Assembly (NCBI GenBank): GCA_002724635.1
Contig: PBPM01000108.1
Location: 1-64,000, forward strand
Source of the DNA: Rhodospirillaceae bacterium
Lineage (GTDB): Bacteria > Pseudomonadota > Alphaproteobacteria > UBA6615
Length of the DNA stretch: 64,000 nucleotides
Reading direction: 5' to 3'
Shown: positions 58,142 to 64,000 of the stretch, one piece after another
Position numbering within the stretch: the stretch's first letter is position 1
Layout of the letters: the number at the start of each line of letters is the position of its first letter
Notes under the pieces: model-generated
The model's input: the letters and a program-made list of their open reading frames with translations, nothing else
Databases searched by the model: none
What the model was told of the DNA's origin: nothing
Made by a program: the position numbers and the translations under genes

Positions 58142-59473
58142 ATGACGGCACCGGAACTCTTTGATCCTGAGGCGGAAACCCGAGATCTCGCGGACCAGAA
58201 ACGTAAGGATGAACCGGTCTACCGCAAGCAAATCGCCTATCTGTTCGAACGTTCAGAATTCTACCGGGCGAAGTTCCGCGAGGCGGGTTTCAAGACGCCC
58301 GAGACCGTCGGTGGCCTTGATGATCTCCGGCATCTGCCATTCACGGTGAAGGACGAGTTGCGGGCCAGCCAGGCCGAGCATCTGCCGCTCGGAAAGCAAC
58401 TCGCGGCTCCGCTCGAGGATGTGGTGCGCATCTATTCGACCAGCGGCACATCGGGTACACCGCTCTACATACCGGTGACCCGCGGAGACCTCGATCGGTG
58501 GATCCACACATCCAACCGGAGCTACTTCGCCGCCGGTATCCGGCCTCATCACCGGGTCGTCACCACCTACAATTCAGGTCCCTTCGCGGCGGGCGCGGTG
58601 CACGAGTCCATGATCGCGCTGGGTGTGCGGATGGTGCCCGTCGGCAGCGGCAACACGGACCGGCTGATCACCGCGCTGTCGCGCTTCCAAGTGCAGGCCA
58701 TGCCAGGTACGCCGTCCTATTTTCTTTACATCGCCGAGGCGGCACGCGCGCGGGGCATCGATCCGGCGGCCTGCGGAATCGAGACGCTTGTCGCGGGCGG
58801 CGAGCCGGGCGGCGGCGAGCCCGAGGTGCGGGCCCAGATCGAGGAGGCATTCAACGCAAAGGTGCATGAGGTTCTGGGTTTGGGTGAGCTATCGATCTCA
58901 ATGTTCGGTGAAGGCCCCGAGCAGGACGGCATGAACTTCCTCGCCCGCGACTACATCCACATGGAACTGATCGACCCCGAAACCGAGGAACCCTTGCCAT
59001 TCGAGGATGGCGTCATGGGTGAGCCGGTTTATACCCATCTGATGCAGGAAGCGGCACCGCTACTGCGTTATCGCTCACGCGATCATGTGACCGTCAGCAT
59101 GGTGCCGATCGCTAGTGGTCGGACCGGCCCACGCATCCGCTGCGTCGGGCGGACGGACGACATGCTGATTGTGCGCGGCGTGAATGTGTTCCCCAGCGCG
59201 CTGCGCGAGGTTATCAACACGTTTCGCCCCGATGTCAGCGGGATTCTACTCGTATGCCCGAAAAAGAAGGGGGTTCAGCAGCTTCCGCCCCTGCCGGTCC
59301 AAGTTGAGGCGGCAGAAGGTACTGCGCCCGGACCGGGGTTGGCACAAGCGATCGATAGGGAGATTCGCGCGAAGCTCTTGGTCACCACAAAGGTCGAGCT
59401 TGTCCCTTTCAACAGCCTTCCGCGCACTGACTATAAGACGAAGTTGGTCGATTACACCGACGCCGTCGACTAG
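58142..59473 (+). CDS. PaaK-like phenylacetate-CoA ligase family protein
   Basis: A 443-residue adenylate-forming ligase of the PaaK type: P-loop YSTSGTSGTPLYIPVT (about residues 97-112), LGLGELSISMFGE, and the C-terminal hinge CVGRTDDMLIVRGVNVFPSAL. PaaK makes phenylacetyl-CoA; close relatives activate other acids, and no paa genes are near. It sits 5 bp after the citryl-CoA-lyase-like gene, so the ligase probably makes the CoA ester that the lyase or the divergent mutase operon uses. No terminator is evident; the following 205 bp show nothing. Confidence 0.9.
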   Translation: MTAPELFDPEAETRDLADQKRKDEPVYRKQIAYLFERSEFYRAKFREAGFKTPETVGGLDDLRHLPFTVKDELRASQAEHLPLGKQLAAPLEDVVRIYSTSGTSGTPLYIPVTRGDLDRWIHTSNRSYFAAGIRPHHRVVTTYNSGPFAAGAVHESMIALGVRMVPVGSGNTDRLITALSRFQVQAMPGTPSYFLYIAEAARARGIDPAACGIETLVAGGEPGGGEPEVRAQIEEAFNAKVHEVLGLGELSISMFGEGPEQDGMNFLARDYIHMELIDPETEEPLPFEDGVMGEPVYTHLMQEAAPLLRYRSRDHVTVSMVPIASGRTGPRIRCVGRTDDMLIVRGVNVFPSALREVINTFRPDVSGILLVCPKKKGVQQLPPLPVQVEAAEGTAPGPGLAQAIDREIRAKLLVTTKVELVPFNSLPRTDYKTKLVDYTDAVD

Positions 59474-59678
59474 GTCACCCTCGGCGGTGCCTTGCACAAA
59501 ACGGTAATCGAACGTGTTTCGGTTGTGGTCTTTTTGAGGGCTGGACATCGTGCTCTCCGTTGGATCCGTCATTGTCCAACCGATACGCATGACGCCGGCG
59601 ATTCGAAGTTGCGCCGATTAAGGGACAAAAAGCGGCGGATCCGAAGGTTCGCCGCAAAAGCCATCTGTTGTCCCTTTA

Positions 59679-60311
59679 CTAAGTGAGGTCGGGATTTAGC
59701 GTGTACTCCCCAATAACCTGGCCGCTGGCAAGCACGTGACCCTCCATTGCTGACAGGGCATTTGCGCCGCTGAACAAGCCGCTCAGCCCTATCGATTCCA
59801 CATCGAGTGCGTACACGGTGAACACATACTCGTGCATGATCTCGTCGTTCCAAGGCGGGGCGGGTCCGTCATAGCCGCCATAATCGCCAGCCATGTCCGG
59901 GTTTCCAGCCATGAACATTCCGAAGTCGTTGGCGCCGCGCACACCATGTTCGGTAGGGCCGGTGGGCTTTCCTTTGGGGAGCACCGAGTCGGACTCGGCG
60001 CCCTTCGCGAGGCTAGTCGTGGTCGCTGGAATGTCGACCAGAACCCAGTGCATGAAATCCATGCGCGCCAGATTGGCGGGGATGGTCTTGCCATTCTGGT
60101 TGGCGTCGTCGAATACCGTCGGCACGCTGCGGTCATGCATGATAATAGCGAAGGACCGGGTGCCGTCTGGGCCCGCATCCCAGCGCATGGCTGGGCTGAT
60201 ATTGGCGCCGAAGGTGAAGGGCTCGCTTTTCGTTCTGATGCCGAATGCGAACTCTTCAGGAATGCGCTGTCCGTTCGCAATCCCGTCGATGCTGAGGTTG
60301 AGATCCGTCAT
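59679..60311 (-). CDS. YbhB/YbcL-family PEBP-like protein
   Basis: A 210-residue phosphatidylethanolamine-binding-like protein: MHDRSVP region, FMHWVLVDIPA, YGGYDGPAPPWND and HEYVFTVYALD, the conserved ligand-pocket blocks of bacterial YbhB/YbcL (Raf kinase inhibitor-like) proteins. GAGGAGG precedes the ATG. There is no signal peptide. The bacterial function is not known. It is a single gene, with a broken lpxR upstream. Confidence 0.9.
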   Translation of the reverse strand: MTDLNLSIDGIANGQRIPEEFAFGIRTKSEPFTFGANISPAMRWDAGPDGTRSFAIIMHDRSVPTVFDDANQNGKTIPANLARMDFMHWVLVDIPATTTSLAKGAESDSVLPKGKPTGPTEHGVRGANDFGMFMAGNPDMAGDYGGYDGPAPPWNDEIMHEYVFTVYALDVESIGLSGLFSGANALSAMEGHVLASGQVIGEYTLNPDLT

Positions 60312-60393
60312 GCTTCCTCCTCATGAAATTCATCCGGTAGAAGCTTAGCATGGGTGGGCGAACTGGAAAGCCTATCCGAAGGGACAGGCTAGG

Positions 60394-60936
60394 CTAGAAG
60401 TTCGCCGACAGGCTGATTGCCCGGAATCGGGTGGCTCGGCGCTGGCCTTCGAAATTGCGGTTGTGGAAGACTTGGGTGACCACCAAGCGTCCGCCGCGAT
60501 AGACGAAGGCGCGACCGAGCTCCGCGTTGTCCAGCGTGTCGAGCGATGCCAGGCCGCGCCGTGTCTCTGCACGGAAGGAGATCGTACCTTTGAGCTAGCC
60601 TGCATAGAGCCTGTGATCATTTGCAAAGCCGTCGGTGACTGCATCCTCCGGCACGAAGATGCTCTGGCGGAGCGCCGCGCCGAACTGGCCCTGATGCAGC
60701 TTTGCGAATGGATAGAGGGTCGTGAGTACATCCTTAACCCAGACCGGGTCGCCATAGCAGGCGTTGGAGACTCACGAGAGGCGGAAGCCGTTGGTAAAGT
60801 ACCGGTCGGTTTTGGCAATCCGGTCGTTTACCAAATGGACGCCATAGGTGTCGGGGTCGGCCCGAACTGCGTTGGCGCCGGCGGATATTGTCGAGCCGGC
60901 CAGCAGCCCTGCGATAAGGGCTTGTGTTTGTATCAA
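60394..60936 (-). pseudogene. lpxR-like (DUF2219 lipid A deacylase) pseudogene
   Basis: Leftward translation in one frame gives a signal-peptide-like start (LIAGLLAGSTISAGA) and the family blocks TYGVHLVNDRI, TDRYFTNGFRLS, TGA for an expected Trp, VSNACYG, LYPFAKLHQGQFGAAL, SIFVPEDAVTD, RLYAG, TAG for an expected Trp, LKGTISF, then directly the C-terminal FVYRGGRLVVTQVFHNRNF and SLSANF ending at 60394. The middle of the protein is missing. LpxR removes acyl chains from lipid A in the outer membrane; this copy is dead. Its presumed TTG start overlaps the end of the transporter gene by 4 bases. Confidence 0.82.
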
Positions 60937-61616
60937 TCCTGCAGGCGGGTAATGGTGAACGGGTTGAACCGGGTCTCACGGTCGTAATGGTCGATTCCTT
61001 CGCAGCGTTTCAGCCAGCCGATCACCGCATAGGTAAAGGGAGTCGCCAAGACCTCGTATCCAATCTTGGCGAGAGCCTGAACCGCGATCGTCCCGGCCAA
61101 GATTTCCAAGGGTAGAACCCCCCAGAATGCGACGAACACGAAGACGGTCGAATCAAGTCCCTGGCCCACCACGGTCGAGCCGATGGTCCGCAGCCACAGC
61201 ATGCGCCCTTCGGTAATGACCTTCAGGCGCGCCAGTACGTAGGAATTCGCGAATTCCCCCAAGAGGTAGGCTAGGAAGGACGCGGCGAGGATTCGCGGGG
61301 TCGCGCCCAGGATCATTTCGTACGCCGCCTGGCCATCCCAGAAGCTGGCCGCAGGCAGGACTGCGACAAGTGCGAATGTCAGGACCGCAAAAAGATTTGC
61401 GCCGAACCCGACCCAAAGCACCAGCCGGGCCTTGGCGAAACCGTAAACTTCCGTCAGAACATCGCCAATAATGTAGCTGATCGGGAAGATCACGATCGCG
61501 CCCGTGAGAACATACCCGTTCACGTCGATCAGCTTGACAGCCGTGATGTTCGAAACCATCAGGCATGTCACGAAGAGGACGGCGATAACGAGGAAACGCG
61601 TGGTCAATCCGGGCAT
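60933..61616 (-). CDS. Queuosine precursor transporter (YhhQ/VUT family)
   Basis: A 227-residue membrane protein with about six hydrophobic helices and the VUT/YhhQ pattern: NITAVKLIDVNGYVLTGAIVIFPISY (in parts), IGDVLTEVYGF, GEFANSYVLARLKV and DSTVFVFVAFWG. YhhQ imports preQ0/preQ1. It is divergent from queA with 99 bp between, and queG follows queA, so salvage of queuine precursors into tRNA is supported by context. The start ATG has no strong ribosome site. Confidence 0.92.
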   Translation of the reverse strand: MPGLTTRFLVIAVLFVTCLMVSNITAVKLIDVNGYVLTGAIVIFPISYIIGDVLTEVYGFAKARLVLWVGFGANLFAVLTFALVAVLPAASFWDGQAAYEMILGATPRILAASFLAYLLGEFANSYVLARLKVITEGRMLWLRTIGSTVVGQGLDSTVFVFVAFWGVLPLEILAGTIAVQALAKIGYEVLATPFTYAVIGWLKRCEGIDHYDRETRFNPFTITRLQD

Positions 61617-61715
61617 GAGTGCGTCACAGCTTCAGGAGTGGTCCGTTGGGGGAAGGCTAATGACAGTACAGTGCGCCCGGTGTCAATCCGCAGTGTCGCG
61701 ATCTAGGTTTGGAGC

Positions 61716-62753
61716 ATGAAGACATCGGACTTCGATTTCGATTTGCCGCCCGAGTGCATTGCACAGCGCCCAGTCGAACCGCGTGACGCCGCGCGGCTGC
61801 TGGATTTGCGCGGGGGTATGTACGATCGTATGGTTGCCGAGCTTCCGGAACTGCTTGAGCCGGGCAGCCTTCTTGTAGTCAACGACACGCGGGTGATTCC
61901 CGCCCAGCTCGAGGGACGCCGCGGGGAGGGGCGCATCTTCGTGACCCTGCACAAGCAGCAGTCGGACACGGAATGGCTTGCCTTTGCGCGCCCTGCGAAA
62001 CGGCTGCGGCCGGGCGACCGGATCGAGTTCGCGGACGGCTTTGCCGCCGAGATGGTCGAGCGTCGTGAGGGGGGCGAGGTGTTCCTGCGTTTCCATATGA
62101 CGTCGGTGGCCTTTAATGACGCCCTTTTGCGCTACGGCCGTACGCCTTTGCCCCCCTATATCAAGCGCAGCGGTGGCCCGGACGGTCGGGACTCGCACGA
62201 CTATCAAACGATGTTCGCGGCGCGCGAGGGCGCGGTCGCGGCGCCGACGGCGGGGTTGCATTTTACGCCGGAACTGATGGCGGCACTGAACGCGGCGGGT
62301 ATGGAGCTCGCGACGGTGACCCTGCATGTCGGGGCCGGTACGTTCCTGCCCGTGACGGTTGAGGATGTGGCCGAACACCGTATGCATGCGGAGTATGGCG
62401 AGATTGACGCCGGCACGGCGTCGCAGATCAATGCGGCACGGGACGACGGCCGGCCGGTTGTGTCCATCGGTACGACAGCCTTGCGTGTCCTCGAATCTGC
62501 CATCGACGCCGAGGGAAGGATGTCCGAGTTTCGCGACGATACGCGATTGTTTTGCACGCCGGGTTTCGAGTTTCGCGCAGTCGACCAGCTCTTCACTAAT
62601 TTCCACCTGCCGCGCTCGACCCTTTTCATGCTGGTGTGCGCGTTTGCGGGAACGGCGCGCATGCGCGATGCCTATCGTCACGCGATCGATGCGAAGTATC
62701 GCTTCTTCTCTTACGGTGATGCGACGCTCCTGGGGTGGGAAAAGAATGGCTAA
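61716..62753 (+). CDS. queA: S-adenosylmethionine:tRNA ribosyltransferase-isomerase QueA
   Basis: A 345-residue enzyme that transfers the ribosyl part of SAM to preQ1 in tRNA, making epoxyqueuosine. Family blocks are FDFDLPPECIAQRP, VVNDTRVIPARL-type NDTRVIPAQL, PTAGLHFTPEL, TLHVGAGTFLPV, and STLFMLVCAFAG. GGAG lies 3 bases before the ATG. Its end overlaps the queG start by 8 bp, coupling the two enzymes that complete queuosine. Confidence 0.97.
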   Translation: MKTSDFDFDLPPECIAQRPVEPRDAARLLDLRGGMYDRMVAELPELLEPGSLLVVNDTRVIPAQLEGRRGEGRIFVTLHKQQSDTEWLAFARPAKRLRPGDRIEFADGFAAEMVERREGGEVFLRFHMTSVAFNDALLRYGRTPLPPYIKRSGGPDGRDSHDYQTMFAAREGAVAAPTAGLHFTPELMAALNAAGMELATVTLHVGAGTFLPVTVEDVAEHRMHAEYGEIDAGTASQINAARDDGRPVVSIGTTALRVLESAIDAEGRMSEFRDDTRLFCTPGFEFRAVDQLFTNFHLPRSTLFMLVCAFAGTARMRDAYRHAIDAKYRFFSYGDATLLGWEKNG

Positions 62754-63897
62754 ATCCCTAACGCCTGCGGCGGTCGGTGACCGGATACGCGAAAAGGCCA
62801 TTGAACTGGGCTTCGACGCGGTTGGGTTCGCGCCTGTGCATCTTGCTGCAGAGGTTCGCGATCACCTGGCGCAGTTCATCGAAGAGGGGCGGCACGGCGA
62901 CATGGACTGGATGCTCGCCAAGGCCGACCGGCGCGCCGAGCCGGCTGCCCTGTGGCCCGAGGCGCGTTCGGTCATAGCATTTGGCATGGCCTATACCCCG
63001 GATGCCGATGCCTTCGACAGCATGGACAAGACCGGCGTCGGGTATCTCTCGGTCTACGCGAGAGGACAGGATTACCATGACGTGGTCAAAAAACGCCTCA
63101 AGGCGCTTGGGCGCTGGATATGTGACGCGTTTCCCGGCGAGGTGAAGGTATTCGTTGATACCGCACCCGTGATGGAGAAACCGGTGGCCCAGTCTGCGGG
63201 GCTCGGGTGGCAGGGCAAGCACACAAACCTCGTGTCGCGCGATCACGGTTCCTGGCTGTTCCTGGCAGAGATCTTCACCACCCTCGATCTGCCGACGGAC
63301 GTCGCGGTCGCTGATCATTGCGGATCGTGCCGCGCATGCCTCGATGTCTGTCCGACCGACGCGTTCCCGGCGCCTTACCAGATTGATGCGCGGCGCTGTA
63401 TTTCCTATCTCACGATTGAGCATAAGGGACCGATCGCACGTGAACTGCGGCCCCTGATCGGCAACCGGATTTATGGCTGCGACGATTGTCTCGCGGCATG
63501 TCCGTGGAACAAGTTTGCCAAGACCGCGCCCGTGACCGAGCTGCGGAGCCGCCCGGAGTTCGATTGGCCATCGCTGACAGACCTCGCGCGGCTCGATGAC
63601 GGCGCATTTCGCGCATTCTTTTCAAAGACCGCGATCAAGCGCGTGGGACGCGAGAGATTCGTGCGCAATGTCCTGATCGCGATAGGTAATGTCGGGACGG
63701 CGGGGGACGCCGAAGTGGCGCAGGACTGCCTGGTCGACGAATCTCCGCTGGTTCGCGGGGCGGCGGTATGGGCGCTGTCGCACCTGTTGCCGGGAGACGA
63801 ACTGGACAAGTTACGGTTAAAACATATGCCTGACGAGCGAGAGAGTGATGTGGTCGCGGAATGGACGGCCGCGCGGGCGGCAGAAGAATCAGCGTGA
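62746..63897 (+). CDS. queG: Epoxyqueuosine reductase QueG
   Basis: A 383-residue cobalamin- and iron-sulfur-dependent reductase that converts epoxyqueuosine to queuosine in tRNA. It has two ferredoxin-type clusters (CGSCRACLDVCP and CDDCLAACPWNKFA), the GWQGKHTNLVSRDHGSW motif and a C-terminal HEAT-like segment (VGTAGDAEVAQDCLVDESP, in part). ATG 62746 overlaps queA by 8 bp and gives the standard MAKSLTPAAV start; an upstream open frame inside queA is not part of the gene. Confidence 0.97.
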   Translation: MAKSLTPAAVGDRIREKAIELGFDAVGFAPVHLAAEVRDHLAQFIEEGRHGDMDWMLAKADRRAEPAALWPEARSVIAFGMAYTPDADAFDSMDKTGVGYLSVYARGQDYHDVVKKRLKALGRWICDAFPGEVKVFVDTAPVMEKPVAQSAGLGWQGKHTNLVSRDHGSWLFLAEIFTTLDLPTDVAVADHCGSCRACLDVCPTDAFPAPYQIDARRCISYLTIEHKGPIARELRPLIGNRIYGCDDCLAACPWNKFAKTAPVTELRSRPEFDWPSLTDLARLDDGAFRAFFSKTAIKRVGRERFVRNVLIAIGNVGTAGDAEVAQDCLVDESPLVRGAAVWALSHLLPGDELDKLRLKHMPDERESDVVAEWTAARAAEESA

Positions 63898-63910
63898 TTT
63901 GAGGGGTGCC

Positions 63911-64000
63911 ATGGCGACTTATTTCTTCTATTTCCGGGACAGGGCGGGTGCGTCGCGGCGCGACCATGTCGAGGCCCATCGGGCGTTCATGGACGGTTAT
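63911..64000 (+). CDS. YciI-like or EthD-like small protein, 5' fragment
   Basis: The first 30 codons of a gene that runs off the window (MATYFFYFRDRAGA, then HVEAHRAFMDGY). The pattern of a beta strand of aromatic residues followed by a short His-containing helix resembles the YciI dimeric ferredoxin-like fold. GGGG lies before the ATG. It starts 13 bp after queG, so it may be co-transcribed. The fragment is too short for a firm family call. Confidence 0.55.
   Translation, partial: MATYFFYFRDRAGASRRDHVEAHRAFMDGY

Noticed and set aside
61617-61715. preQ1 riboswitch in the gap between the precursor transporter and queA
   Set aside because: I looked on both strands for the preQ1-I stem with its A-rich tail and for a type II pattern and saw neither; the gap is short.
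62359-62745. Upstream extension of the queG frame inside queA
   Set aside because: The extension is an out-of-frame reading of queA; QueG homologues begin at the ATG 62746.
61683-62801. 372-residue minus-strand frame antisense to queA
   Set aside because: queA is unmistakable on the plus strand; the antisense product has no recognisable motif and no ribosome site.

Overview
The window is GC-rich bacterial chromosome with no insertion sequence, prophage, CRISPR array or rRNA operon that I can see. Gene content and order point to an alphaproteobacterium, probably Rhodospirillales-like. The evidence is a complete aap-type amino-acid ABC operon, the carB-carA / yqeY-dnaG-rpoD neighbourhood, a zinc-less 41-residue L36, an ELM1/DUF1022-family protein and a CAU tRNA directly after rpoD. 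The genus cannot be told from the sequence.

Layout. 1-7.7 kb: an Fe/polyamine-type ABC importer (partial binding protein, fused permease, two different ATPases) followed by a PanE-like reductase, a cupin and an SDR, with a cyclase-family hydrolase and a VOC protein on the other strand. 7.8-12.9 kb: an AEC transporter and the aapJQMP-like operon (minus strand). 13-15.5 kb: a decayed gene, a degenerate HtrA-like protein, an AhpD-like protein and rpmJ. 15.6-21.1 kb: glcDEF and an MFS transporter. 21.2-27.4 kb: redox and C1 functions (msrP, a LysR regulator, trxB, glutathione-dependent formaldehyde dehydrogenase, a dienelactone-hydrolase-like protein, a diheme cytochrome c). 27.5-31.9 kb: an unrecognised 658-residue protein, a 2OG-Fe(II) oxygenase, an ELM1-family protein and an AsnC-type regulator. 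31.9-41.9 kb: housekeeping core (greA, carB, carA, yqeY, dnaG, rpoD, tRNA-CAU). 41.9-46.2 kb: a TauE-like transporter, an acyl-CoA synthetase, a flavin reductase and a hemerythrin protein. 46.4-50 kb: IclR, a split TPP-dependent decarboxylase, a beta-hydroxyacid dehydrogenase and a ruined SMP-30 gene. 50-59.5 kb: a seven-gene minus-strand set built around a split B12 methylmalonyl-type mutase, divergent from a citryl-CoA-lyase-like protein and a PaaK-like ligase. 59.7-64 kb: a PEBP protein, a broken lpxR, and queuosine genes (precursor transporter, queA, queG).

How the parts fit. The organism looks like a heterotroph importing organic acids and amino acids, oxidising glycolate, and processing unusual acyl-CoAs. 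The best candidates for undescribed biology are the mutase/oxygenase/lyase/ligase region (50.0-59.5 kb), the split TPP enzyme operon (46.4-49.3 kb) and the 658-residue protein paired with a dioxygenase (27.5-30.1 kb). The most surprising single observation is an in-frame amber codon near the 5' end of the essential gene dnaG. At least two other genes (SMP-30 and lpxR relics) are clear pseudogenes with in-frame stops. Both ABC operons carry a strong hairpin immediately after the binding-protein gene.
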